Made by a program: the position numbers and the translations under genes
Shown here: positions 51,438 to 59,556 of the stretch, one piece after another
How positions within the stretch are numbered: position 1 is the first letter of the stretch
Layout of the letters: every line of letters begins with the position of its first letter
Origin: Terrabacter sp. Root181
GTDB lineage: Bacteria > Actinomycetota > Actinomycetes > Actinomycetales > Dermatophilaceae
Reading direction: 5' to 3'
Assembly: GCF_001428505.1 (NCBI RefSeq)
Contig: NZ_LMHU01000001.1
Coordinates: 1,381,813 to 1,445,812 of the forward strand
DNA length: 64,000 nucleotides
The notes under the pieces: generated by a model
What the model was told of the DNA's origin: nothing
Databases searched by the model: none
What the model saw: only the letters and a program-made list of their open reading frames with translations

Positions 51438-53213
51438 ATGGCGAACGCACGCGGACTGCACGCGCCGGAGAAGGTCGCCGACTACCGCGCCAGGGGCTGG
51501 TGGGGGGAGGAGACGCTCGACGGGATCTTCGCCGACCGGGTGCGCGCCCGCGGCGACGCGCTCGCCGTCGTCGACCCCGCCAACCGGCAGGCCCTTCTCG
51601 GCTCGGCAGCGCGACGGCTGACGTGGCGCGAGCTCGACGGCGAGGTCACCGCCCTTGCCGCACGCCTGCTGTCGCTCGGTGTCGGGCGCGGCGACGTGAT
51701 CGGCGTCCAGCTCGCCAACTCGGTCGAGCTCGTCGAGGTCTACCTCGCGGCCTGGCGCCTCGGTGTCGTCGTGTCGCCGCTGCCCGTGCAGCTGCGCGAG
51801 CGCGAGGTGGCCGCCATGTGTGCGAGAGCCGGCGTCACGGCATACCTCAGCAGCGCCCGGTTCGGCGACCGCACCCTGGCGGCAGACGCAGCCACGACGC
51901 TCGGCGACGTGCCGTCCGTGCGTGCCGTCATCGCGTACGGCCCGGAGGAGGAGACGGCGGACGTGCCCATCGGCGTCCGCGTCTGGCACCCGAGCACCGC
52001 GACGGACGCCGAGCGCGAGGCCGTGGAGGCGTATGCCGCTGCCGACCCCAACGAGGCCAACGACGCCGTGACGATCTGCTGGACGTCGGGCACCGAGAGC
52101 GCGCCCAAGGGCGTGCCGCGCTGTCACATGGACTGGCTCGCCGTCGGTGTCGCGACGACCGAGGCGCCCCAGGTCGGGGTCGACGACGTGCTGCTCAACC
52201 CCTTCCCGATGATCAACATGGCGGGCATCAGCGGGATGTTCCTGCCGTGGCTGCTCACCGGCTGCGTGCTCGTGCAGCACCACCCCTTCGACCTCCCGAC
52301 GTTCCTCGGGCAGGTCGCCCTCGAGCGTGCGACCTACACGTGCGCGCCGCCGGCCCTGCTCTGGATGCTGCTCGGCAACGAGGAGCTCATGGCCACCGTC
52401 GACGTCAGCAGCCTGACGCGCATCGGCTCGGGGTCGGCGCCCCTCCAGCCGGCGATGGTGCGCGGCTGGCAGGAGCGGCACGGCATCAGCGTCATCAACT
52501 TCTTCGGCTCCAACGAGGGGATCGGGCTGCTGTCGAGTCCGGTCGACTTCCCCGACCCCGACGACCGTGCGCAGTTCTTCCCGCGGTTCGGGGCCCCCGG
52601 TGTCACGTGGTCGACCCGCGCCGGTGAGTGGACCGACACCCGGCTCGTCGACATCGTGACGGGCGAGGACGTGAGCGAGCCCGGTCACCCCGGGGAGCTG
52701 CACATCAGCGGGCCGAGCGTCTTCGCCGGCTACCTCCACGGCGAGGAGCTGCCGAGCCCCTTCGACGACCGCGGCTACCTGCGCACCGGCGACCTCTTCG
52801 AGATCGCCGGCGACCGCGGGCAGTACCTCCGCTACCTCGACCGGGCGCGCGACCAGGTGATCCGCGGCGGCATGAACATCGCCCCGGCCGAGCTCGAGGG
52901 GCTCATCGCGGACCACCCGGCCGTCGCCGACGTCGCCGTCATCGGCGACCCGGACGAGCGCCTGGGCGAGCGGGTCGCGGCCGTCGTCGTGCTGCGGCCC
53001 GGCGAGTCGCTGACCCTCGACGAGCTCGTCGCCTGGCTCCGGGAGCGTCGTATCGCCTCGTTCAAGCTGCCCGAGCGGCTCGAGGTGCGGGACGAGCTGC
53101 CGCGCAACCCGGTCGGCAAGGTGCTCAAGCGCCTGCTGCGCCGGCCGGACGCGCCCACGGTCCGCGAGGTGCCCGAGGGTTCGGGAGCCGGTACGCCTGA
53201 GGCGACCGGGTGA
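51438..53213 (+). CDS. AMP-forming acyl/aryl-CoA ligase
   Basis: ANL-superfamily enzyme of 591 residues. The phosphate-binding loop is TICWTSGTESAPKGVPR, the hinge/adenosine region GYLRTGDLFEIAGDRGQY, then LDRARDQVIRGGMNIAPAELE, and the catalytic Lys near the C-terminus is in RNPVGKVLKRLL. It activates a carboxylic acid to its CoA thioester, probably the entry step of the cluster. The ATG 51438 follows GAAGGAG; an in-frame ATG at 51411 is upstream of that site. The 126-bp gap before it is a CACA/CCGCAG-rich stretch without clear signals. Confidence 0.9.
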   Translation: MANARGLHAPEKVADYRARGWWGEETLDGIFADRVRARGDALAVVDPANRQALLGSAARRLTWRELDGEVTALAARLLSLGVGRGDVIGVQLANSVELVEVYLAAWRLGVVVSPLPVQLREREVAAMCARAGVTAYLSSARFGDRTLAADAATTLGDVPSVRAVIAYGPEEETADVPIGVRVWHPSTATDAEREAVEAYAAADPNEANDAVTICWTSGTESAPKGVPRCHMDWLAVGVATTEAPQVGVDDVLLNPFPMINMAGISGMFLPWLLTGCVLVQHHPFDLPTFLGQVALERATYTCAPPALLWMLLGNEELMATVDVSSLTRIGSGSAPLQPAMVRGWQERHGISVINFFGSNEGIGLLSSPVDFPDPDDRAQFFPRFGAPGVTWSTRAGEWTDTRLVDIVTGEDVSEPGHPGELHISGPSVFAGYLHGEELPSPFDDRGYLRTGDLFEIAGDRGQYLRYLDRARDQVIRGGMNIAPAELEGLIADHPAVADVAVIGDPDERLGERVAAVVVLRPGESLTLDELVAWLRERRIASFKLPERLEVRDELPRNPVGKVLKRLLRRPDAPTVREVPEGSGAGTPEATG

Positions 53214-54148
53214 CGCCGCACGAGCTGCTCGCGGCGCTCCGCCTTCCGGTCGTGGCGGCGCCGATGTTCCTCGTGTCCGGGCCCGAGCTCGTCGTCGCCG
53301 CGGCGCGCGCCGGGATCCTCGGCGCGTTCCCGACGCAGAACTGTCGCACGCCCGAGCAGCTCGACGACTGGCTCGGGGCCATCGGGTCGGGCGTCGGGGA
53401 GGCGCCGTGGGCGGTCAACCTCGTCACGCACCGGAGCAACACGCGGCTGGCCACCGACCTCGCCCTCGTCGCGGCGCACCGACCGCCCGTCGTCATCACG
53501 GCCCTCGGTTCGCCCAGACCGGTCATGGAGGTCGTCCAGGGCTACGGTGGGCTCGTCGTGGCCGACGTCATCGACCTCGTCCTCGCCCGCAAGGCGATCG
53601 CCGCCGGCGTCGACGGGCTCGCATGCATCAGCGCGGGCGCCGGCGGCCACACGGGGCACCTGTCCCCGTTCGCGTTCGTCTCGGCGGTCCGAGACCTCTT
53701 CGACGGTCTCGTCACCGTGGGCGGAGGCATCGCGGACGGCGCCGGCGTCGCGGGGGCCGTGGCCGCCGGCGCCGACCTCGTCTACATGGGCACCCGCTTC
53801 CTCGCGACGACCGAGAGCCGGGCCGCCGAGGACTACAAGCAGATGGTCGTCGCGCACGGGCCCGACGACCTCGTCGTCAGCGACGGCATCACCGGGGCCG
53901 ACGCGTCCTGGCTGCGACCCAGCCTCCAGGCGCACGGCCTCGACCCCGACGACCTCGTGCACGACGGGGTCCGCAGCTATGACGTGGCCGAGTCCCCGGC
54001 CAAGCGATGGGCGCAGCTGTGGGCGGCCGGACAGGGGCTCGCGAGCATCCGGTCGGTGCAGCCGGTCGCCGACGTCGTCGACGAGCTCGAGCGTGAGTTC
54101 TTTTCCGCTGCGGCACGCCTCGACCGCGTCGCCTCCCGCTCCCACTGA
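53210..54148 (+). CDS. Nitronate-monooxygenase-like FMN protein
   Basis: TIM-barrel flavoprotein of 312 residues. FMN-contact segments are VVAAPMFLVSGPELV, CISAGAGGHTGHLSPF and VTVGGGIADGAGVAGA followed by VYMGTRFLATTES. The family oxidises nitronates or reduces enoyl/quinone substrates. The GTG start overlaps the CoA-ligase stop (GTGA), so it is part of the same operon. In catabolic clusters such proteins often act as enoyl reductases; this is an inference. Confidence 0.85.
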   Translation: MTPHELLAALRLPVVAAPMFLVSGPELVVAAARAGILGAFPTQNCRTPEQLDDWLGAIGSGVGEAPWAVNLVTHRSNTRLATDLALVAAHRPPVVITALGSPRPVMEVVQGYGGLVVADVIDLVLARKAIAAGVDGLACISAGAGGHTGHLSPFAFVSAVRDLFDGLVTVGGGIADGAGVAGAVAAGADLVYMGTRFLATTESRAAEDYKQMVVAHGPDDLVVSDGITGADASWLRPSLQAHGLDPDDLVHDGVRSYDVAESPAKRWAQLWAAGQGLASIRSVQPVADVVDELEREFFSAAARLDRVASRSH

Positions 54149-54190
54149 GCGGGGTGGGGATGTCGTCGGGTGGATGTCGCGGGCGGGTCG

Positions 54191-54196
54191 TAGGGT
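54191..54196 (+). promoter_or_regulatory. -10 box of RecB-like gene (leaderless)
   Basis: TAGGGT ends 6 nt before the GTG at 54203, with no ribosome site. Confidence 0.6.
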
Positions 54197-54202
54197 GTCG
54201 GC

Positions 54203-55087
54203 GTGACGACGGGACCGGCTGAGCAGACGACCTTCGCGGGCATGCCCACGCCGCTCTACTCCGGCTCGCCCTCCCGGCTGCTCGCGTGGCTCGACTGCCC
54301 GCGCCGCTACCGCATGCAGTACCTCGACCGTCCACGACCGCAGGCCCGCCCGCAGCGCGCGCACACCTCGGTCGGCATCGCGACCCACAACGCCCTCCGC
54401 GACTTCTGGGACCTCCCGGCGGGCCGGCGCACGCCCGCCGGCGTCGCCGAGCTCGTCCGTTCGTCGTGGATCGACGTCGGCTTCCGCGACCCCGAGCAGT
54501 CCGCCGCGTGGCGCCTCCGGGTGCGTGACGCCGTCACCGAGTACCTCCGGGTCAGCGACCGCGACCACCAGCCCGTCGGCATCGAGCGCAGCGTCTCGCT
54601 CAAGACCGACGAGGTCGCCATCACCGGCCGCATCGACCGTCTCGACGACCGCCAGGGCGAGCTCGTCGTCGTCGACTACAAGACGGGCCGCCAGGTGCCC
54701 ACCGACGACGACGCGCGCACGTCGCTCCCGCTCGCGCTGTATGCCGTCGCGGCCTCCCGGATGTTCCGTCGGCCCTGCCACCGGGTCGAGCTGCACCACG
54801 TGCCCTCCGGCACGATCGCCTCCCACGAGCACACCGACGAGTCGCTGGCGCGCAAGGTCGCCGAGGCCGAGTCGATCGCCTCCGACCTGCGCCGCGCCGA
54901 CGCCGAGTTCAAGGAGGTCGGCGTCGAGTCGACCCGCTTCGCGCCCCGCACCTCGGCGATCTGCTCGTGGTGCGACTTCCGGGCGCACTGCCCCGAGGGC
55001 CAGCAGATGGGCCCCGAGAAGTCCGACTGGGCCGGCCTCGAGCCCGCCGGCTACGAGACCACCCCACCGGAGCGCGACGATGCCTGA
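54203..55087 (+). CDS. RecB-family exonuclease with Fe-S cluster (Cas4-like)
   Basis: PD-(D/E)XK nuclease of 294 residues. Asp in GRIDRLDD, then VVVDYKTGRQ, give the D...D-Y-K core. Cys32 (LDCPRRYRMQ) and the C-terminal triad Cys254, Cys257 and Cys263 (CSWCDFRAHC) match the [4Fe-4S]-binding pattern of AddB/Cas4-like proteins. There is no CRISPR system in the window, so it is the stand-alone actinobacterial type. It probably acts in DNA repair. Its stop overlaps the next start by 8 bp. Confidence 0.87.
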   Translation: MTTGPAEQTTFAGMPTPLYSGSPSRLLAWLDCPRRYRMQYLDRPRPQARPQRAHTSVGIATHNALRDFWDLPAGRRTPAGVAELVRSSWIDVGFRDPEQSAAWRLRVRDAVTEYLRVSDRDHQPVGIERSVSLKTDEVAITGRIDRLDDRQGELVVVDYKTGRQVPTDDDARTSLPLALYAVAASRMFRRPCHRVELHHVPSGTIASHEHTDESLARKVAEAESIASDLRRADAEFKEVGVESTRFAPRTSAICSWCDFRAHCPEGQQMGPEKSDWAGLEPAGYETTPPERDDA

Positions 55088-55745
55088 GCCCACCACCCGG
55101 ACCACACCCGAGCGCGACCTGCGGCCGGCGTTCCTCGCGGCAGCCGACCACGTCGTCGCCATCGTCTCGCGCGACGACGTCGCCGCCGCCTGGCTCCAGC
55201 CCAGCGCCCTGCCCGCGTGGAGCGTCGGTGGGCTCGTCGCGCACCTCGCGAGCCAACCCGTCACGGCCCTCGACCTGCTGCGCGGCGAGCCCGCGACCGA
55301 CGCCATCGCGCTCGACGAGCACTATGCGAGGTCGGCGTGGGTGTCGGGCGGCCTCGACGACGACGTCAACGTGTCCATCCGGTCCGGCAGCGACGCGCAG
55401 GCGGAGGCCGGACGAGACGCCGTCCTCGCGCGGGTCGTCGCGGCGCGGGCCGAGCTGCCCGGCGTGCTTGCCGACCAGCACGCCGACCGAGCCGTGCTGA
55501 TCCCGTGGACCGGCTGGGCGCTGCAGCGGGACGACTTCCTCACCGGCCGCATGATGGAGATCGTCGTCCACGGCGAGGACGTGGCTGCGAGCGTCGGCTT
55601 CACCTCACCGCCTCTGCCCGACGACGTGCTCGCGCCGGTCGTCGCGCTGCTGACCCGGCTCGCCGTGCGCCGCCACGGTCAGGGCGCGGTCGTGTCGGCA
55701 CTCACCCGCACCGAGCGCGCCCCGCGGACGATCTCGGCCTTCTGA
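55080..55745 (+). CDS. TIGR03083/DinB-like mycothiol-type metal protein
   Basis: Protein of 221 residues of the maleylpyruvate-isomerase N-terminal-like family. WSVGGLVAHLASQPVTALDL carries the first metal His, and GRMMEIVVHGEDVAASVG the second. Family members are four-helix-bundle enzymes often dependent on mycothiol. Function is unknown here. The ATG lies inside the end of the RecB-like gene, indicating translational coupling. Confidence 0.8.
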   Translation: MPEPTTRTTPERDLRPAFLAAADHVVAIVSRDDVAAAWLQPSALPAWSVGGLVAHLASQPVTALDLLRGEPATDAIALDEHYARSAWVSGGLDDDVNVSIRSGSDAQAEAGRDAVLARVVAARAELPGVLADQHADRAVLIPWTGWALQRDDFLTGRMMEIVVHGEDVAASVGFTSPPLPDDVLAPVVALLTRLAVRRHGQGAVVSALTRTERAPRTISAF

Positions 55746-55813
55746 CCTCGTCGCAGGTGGTGATCCGATCGGGAGCGTCGAAGATCTTTGCGCCCACCGA
55801 CCCCGTTCGTCGC

Positions 55814-55819
55814 TACCGT
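55814..55819 (+). promoter_or_regulatory. -10 box of FkbM gene (leaderless)
   Basis: TACCGT ends 6 nt before the ATG at 55826. Confidence 0.5.
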
Positions 55820-55825
55820 CGTGGC

Positions 55826-56707
55826 ATGCCAGACCTGTCGTCGATCCGCAGGGCCTACGGACGTGACGGGCTGACGGGCGTCCTGACGGCCACGTGGGGG
55901 TGGGCGTTGCGCCTCGTGCGCTCAGGCAGAGCCTCGCCCGTGGCGCCGGCCCCTTCTGCCCCTTCTGCCCCTTCTGTCGGGTTGAAGCCTGGTGCGGCGG
56001 CCGCTCTCACGGCACAGACCGTCGACCTGGACCGGGCCAACGCGTTCTTCGAGAAGAGACGCGCCGGCTATGAGACCTTGGCGGACGTCGTGGCGCCTTA
56101 CCTACCGACCGACGGCGTGCTCTTCGATGTCGGAGCCAATGTCGGCTTCTTCACGAAGGTGTTGGTCGAGCGAACCGGCTTCTCGGGTCGGGCTCACCTG
56201 TTTGAGCCTGTTCCCAACCTGGCCGAGCTCTGTGCCCTGACAGCGGACGAGCTGTCGTGCGAAGCGACCGTCCACGGTGTCGGCCTGAGCGACGCCGACT
56301 CGCACCTCGAGATCTTCATCTCGAGCGACGGCAACCTTGGCTGGAACACCATGGTCGAGCAGAAGGCCCGCGGCAAGGCGATGATCCCGGTCGACATCGA
56401 GGTCGCCCGGTTCGACGGTCTCGCGATCACGGAGGTGCCCGACCTGGTCAAGATCGACGTCGAAGGTGCGGAGTACCTCGTGCTCGAGGGGATGCTGCCG
56501 TCCATCGCTATGTGGTCACCACTGCCGGTCATCCTCTGCGAGATCGGTTGGGGTGCCGGGCACCCGGAGTGGCCGCAGGAGCTGGCAGCCTTCGACGCGC
56601 TGAGGGCGCTCGGCTACGAGACCACCCTCGTGAACGGCGACCGGGTGGACGTCCGCGACCTTCGGAGCACGACGGACGTCCTGTTCATCCCGGGCCCCCG
56701 CGCCTGA
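55826..56707 (+). CDS. FkbM-family methyltransferase
   Basis: SAM-dependent O-methyltransferase of 293 residues. SAM-binding loop LFDVGANVGFFTKVLVE at about 98-114, then HLFEPVPNLAELC, VHGVGLSDADS and LVKIDVEGAEYLVLEGM, the standard FkbM order. A PSAPSAPSV run at about 40 is low-complexity. Targets in the family are often sugars or lipids; none is indicated. Codon use is slightly less GC-biased than in adjacent genes, and no sugar-biosynthesis cluster surrounds it. Confidence 0.83.
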   Translation: MPDLSSIRRAYGRDGLTGVLTATWGWALRLVRSGRASPVAPAPSAPSAPSVGLKPGAAAALTAQTVDLDRANAFFEKRRAGYETLADVVAPYLPTDGVLFDVGANVGFFTKVLVERTGFSGRAHLFEPVPNLAELCALTADELSCEATVHGVGLSDADSHLEIFISSDGNLGWNTMVEQKARGKAMIPVDIEVARFDGLAITEVPDLVKIDVEGAEYLVLEGMLPSIAMWSPLPVILCEIGWGAGHPEWPQELAAFDALRALGYETTLVNGDRVDVRDLRSTTDVLFIPGPRA

Positions 56708-56720
56708 CACACTGTCGGGC

Positions 56721-57515
56721 ATGGCGACCCGCAGCCGCAGCAGCGACGTGAAGAGAGCTCCGACCGTCGTGGCACTGGCCAACCAGAAGGGCGGCGTCGC
56801 CAAGACGACGTCGGTCGCGAGCATCGGTGCCGCGCTCGCCGAGCTCGGCCGGCGGGTCCTGCTCGTCGACCTCGACCCGCAGGCCTGCCTCACCTTCTCC
56901 CTCGGCGTCGACCCCGACACCGTCGAGCGGTCGATCCACGACGTCCTCACCGGCTCCGCCGAGATCGGCGACGTCGTCGTCACCTGCGAGGAGGGGCTCG
57001 ACCTCGTGCCGTCGGCCATCGACCTCGCCGGCGCCGAGGCCATGCTCCTGCCGCGTCCCGGCCGCGAGTACGTCCTGCGCTCGGCCCTCGAAGGCGTCGA
57101 CACGGCATACGACGTCGTGCTCCTCGACTGCTCGCCGAGCCTCGGGGTGCTGACGCTCAACGCGCTCACCGCGGCCGACGCCCTCATCATCCCGATGCCG
57201 TGCGAGATGCTCAGCCACCGCGGCGTCGGGCAGCTGCTCGACACCGTCGCCGACGTGCAGAAGATCCTCAACCGGGACCTCGAGGTGTGGGGGATCCTGC
57301 CGACCCTCTTCGACGGACGCAGCAACCACGCCCGCGAGGTGCTCGCCGACGTCGGGGAGCGCTACGACCTGCCGGTCCTCGAGCCGCCGATCCCCAAGAC
57401 GGTGCGCTTCGCCGAGGCCCCGGCCGTCGGTCGCTCGATCCTCTCGACGGCCCGCACGTCCAAGGGCGCCCAGGCCTACCGCGACGTCGCGACGTCGCTG
57501 CTCGAGAGGCTCTGA
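56721..57515 (+). CDS. ParA-family ATPase
   Basis: MinD/ParA-like protein of 264 residues with deviant Walker A NQKGGVAKTTSVASIGAAL, Walker A' LLVDLDPQACLTFSLG and Walker B-like VLLDCSPSLGVLT. It starts 13 bp after the FkbM stop. No parB or parS-like site is nearby, so it is not the main chromosome-partition locus; it corresponds to Rv3213c, a stand-alone ParA-like gene near the DEAD-box helicase. A role in positioning an unknown cargo is plausible. Confidence 0.88.
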   Translation: MATRSRSSDVKRAPTVVALANQKGGVAKTTSVASIGAALAELGRRVLLVDLDPQACLTFSLGVDPDTVERSIHDVLTGSAEIGDVVVTCEEGLDLVPSAIDLAGAEAMLLPRPGREYVLRSALEGVDTAYDVVLLDCSPSLGVLTLNALTAADALIIPMPCEMLSHRGVGQLLDTVADVQKILNRDLEVWGILPTLFDGRSNHAREVLADVGERYDLPVLEPPIPKTVRFAEAPAVGRSILSTARTSKGAQAYRDVATSLLERL

Positions 57516-57618
57516 CGCGGGTCCCAGAGGTTCGCCCCGACTCGCCGACGGGGAATGAACCGTGGTGAGGCTGCGCTGCACCCGAGAGCGTCGCCACCCA
57601 CCACGAAGGAGAAACCCG

Positions 57619-58665
57619 TTGATTTCCACCCCCGCCCTGGTCGCACCGAGCGCCGGATCCGCCTTCGAGGCCCGGACCGTCGAGCACCGCGACCTGCGTG
57701 ACGACGACGTCCTCATCGACATCAGGTTCGCGGGCATCTGCCACAGCGACATCCACCAGGTCCGCGAGGAGTGGGGCAGCGCGATCTTCCCCATGGTCCC
57801 CGGCCACGAGATCGCCGGTGTCGTGTCGGCCGTCGGCGACGGCGTGATGAAGTACCAGGTCGGCGACCGCGTCGGCGTGGGCTGCATGGTCGACTCCTGC
57901 GGCGAGTGCGAGTTCTGCAAGAACGGCGAGGAGCAGTTCTGCTCCCAGGGCGCCGTCATGACCTACAACGGCAAGGGCTACGACGGCGAGCCGACCAAGG
58001 GTGGCTACGCCCAGCAGGTCGTCGTCTCCGAGCGCTTCGCCGTCGGTATCCCCGACGGCATCGAGCTCGACGTCGCGGCGCCGCTGCTGTGCGCCGGCAT
58101 CACCGTGTGGTCGCCGCTCAAGCGCTGGGGCGCCGGCCCGGGCAAGAAGGTCGCCGTCATCGGTCTCGGCGGTCTGGGCCACATGGCCGTCAAGCTGGCC
58201 GCCGCGATGGGTGCCGAGGTCAGCGTGCTGAGCCGCACCGACGCCAAGAAGGGCGACGGCGAGGCCCTCGGCGCCACGAGCTACCACGCCACCGGTGACG
58301 AGGGTGTCCTGAAGAGCCTCAAGGGCAGCTTCGACATCATCATCAACACGGTCAGCGCGGACCTGCCCATGCAAACCTACATCGGGCTGCTGCGGCCCCT
58401 CGGCGTCATCGCGAACGTCGGACTCCCCACGGGCAACTACGACTTCGCCCCCGGCGCCGTCGTCGGCGGCAGCCGTGTCGTGGCCGGCTCGAGCATCGGC
58501 GGCATCCCCGCCACGGCCGAGATGCTGGCCTTCTGCGCCGAGCACCGCATCGGCGCGACGATCGAGAAGATCTCGGCCGACGAGGTCGACGCGGCCTACG
58601 AGCGCGTCGTCGCCGGCGACGTGCGCTACCGCTTCGTCATCGACACCGCGACGATCAACGCCTGA
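57619..58665 (+). CDS. Zinc-dependent alcohol dehydrogenase (YahK/CAD-like)
   Basis: Medium-chain dehydrogenase of 348 residues. The catalytic zinc ligands are in AGICHSDIHQ (Cys), VPGHEIAG (His-Glu) and a later Cys (LLCAGITVW). The structural zinc site is CGECEFCKNGEEQFC. The NAD(P)-binding motif is VIGLGGLGHMAVKLA. It resembles the broad-specificity aldehyde reductases of the cinnamyl-alcohol type. The start is TTG 57619 after GAAGGAGAAACCC; there is no in-frame ATG or GTG in a better place. Its end overlaps the convergent gene by 11 bp. Confidence 0.9.
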   Translation: MISTPALVAPSAGSAFEARTVEHRDLRDDDVLIDIRFAGICHSDIHQVREEWGSAIFPMVPGHEIAGVVSAVGDGVMKYQVGDRVGVGCMVDSCGECEFCKNGEEQFCSQGAVMTYNGKGYDGEPTKGGYAQQVVVSERFAVGIPDGIELDVAAPLLCAGITVWSPLKRWGAGPGKKVAVIGLGGLGHMAVKLAAAMGAEVSVLSRTDAKKGDGEALGATSYHATGDEGVLKSLKGSFDIIINTVSADLPMQTYIGLLRPLGVIANVGLPTGNYDFAPGAVVGGSRVVAGSSIGGIPATAEMLAFCAEHRIGATIEKISADEVDAAYERVVAGDVRYRFVIDTATINA

Positions 58666-59347
58666 TCTCCCCAAGGCCTGACAGACCACCGCCCCCGCCG
58701 CAACACACCGTGTAGGTCACAACACCCCGGGATCCGATCCCGGGGTGTTGTGACCTACACGGTGTGTTGCGTCCGCTCGGGGCGGGGGCGGGGGCGGGCG
58801 TGGACGGGTCGAGAGCCGGGAGGCCGTCGATGGACGTGGCGTTCTTCTCGGCGCGGTAGGTCGCCAGACCCTCGTCGCCGCGGTTGCCCGCCCACCGGGT
58901 CAGCAGGTCGCGGTCACCCTCGTGGCTCATGAAGGGGACGGCGTACCCGCACGAGTCGGAGACGCGCTCGACGTCGACGACCACGACACCTCTGGCGCCG
59001 GCGTGGTCGGCGAAGAGCGCGCGGTACGCGTCGAACCCGGCCTCACCGAGCGCGACGTAGCGCCCGGTCCCGTGCAGCCGTACGATGTTCGGCGGGCCCT
59101 CGAAGGCGCAGAACATCACGGTGATGCGACCGTTCTCCCGCAGGTGCGCGACCGTCTCGGAGCCGCTGCCCGTGAGGTCGAGGTAGGCGACCTCGTGCTC
59201 GCCGAGCACGACGAAGGTGCCGTCGAGGCCCTTGGGGGAGAGGTTGACGTGACCGTCGGCGGCGAGCGGCGCCGTCGCCACGAAGAAGAGGTGCTGCGAC
59301 TCGATGAAGGCGCGCAGGCGCTCGTCGATGCCGTCGTGGAGCTTCAT
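58655..59347 (-). CDS. Pyridoxamine-5'-phosphate-oxidase-family protein with repeat-encoded C-terminus
   Basis: Protein of 230 residues. The split-barrel FMN/F420-type fold covers about 1-150 (FFVATAPLAADGHVNLSPKG, VMFCAFEGPPNIVRLHGTGR). A Pro/Ala stretch follows at about 175-190. Residues 193-217 are encoded entirely by the third copy of the 73-bp hairpin family A, and the last 13 residues (ending GLGEIRR) lie beyond it, running into the adh stop region. The hairpin seems to have inserted near the original stop and extended the frame. The start ATG 59347 follows GAGGGAGGCC. Confidence 0.8.
   Translation of the reverse strand: MKLHDGIDERLRAFIESQHLFFVATAPLAADGHVNLSPKGLDGTFVVLGEHEVAYLDLTGSGSETVAHLRENGRITVMFCAFEGPPNIVRLHGTGRYVALGEAGFDAYRALFADHAGARGVVVVDVERVSDSCGYAVPFMSHEGDRDLLTRWAGNRGDEGLATYRAEKNATSIDGLPALDPSTPAPAPAPSGRNTPCRSQHPGIGSRGVVTYTVCCGGGGGLSGLGEIRR
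58699..58771. repeat. 73-bp hairpin family A, copy 3
   Basis: Perfect inverted repeat with 36-bp arms around one C: it starts CGCAACACACCGTGTAGGTC and ends with the exact complement. Compared with copy 1 the A-T pair in CCGAG/CTCGG is T-A here (CCGTG/CACGG). It sits inside the 3' end of the leftward oxidase gene, 34 bp after the adh stop. Confidence 0.95.
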
Positions 59348-59467
59348 GGTGGTGGCCTCCCTCGGTGCTGCCTTCTCCCACCAGCGTAGGAGCGTGCCGC
59401 CGCACAGCCACGGGCCGACCGCACCGTGGACCGGGTCGGCGTGGCCGACTCGTGGGGGACGTGCGAA

Positions 59468-59507
59468 GGCCCGGGCGGGACACCGTGTGGTGTCGACCGC
59501 CCGGGCC
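59468..59507 (-). terminator. Terminator of DEAD-box helicase gene
   Basis: GGCCCGGGCGG-GACACC and GGTGTC-GA-CCGCCCGGGCC pair over 17 bp with a GTGT loop and a 2-nt bulge, 50 bp beyond the helicase stop. Confidence 0.7.
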
Positions 59508-59556
59508 CCTCACGTGTTGCGTGCGACGTCAGCCGAGGCGGCTCGACGTCGCGGCG

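Noticed and set aside
54203-55087. Cas4 as part of a CRISPR system
   Set aside because: The Cys pattern is Cas4-like, but no cas genes or array are nearby; the stand-alone RecB-family assignment is simpler.
56721-57515. Chromosome-partition (parABS) locus or replication origin
   Set aside because: No parB, parS-like 16-mer, dnaA or origin-linked genes are around the ParA gene.
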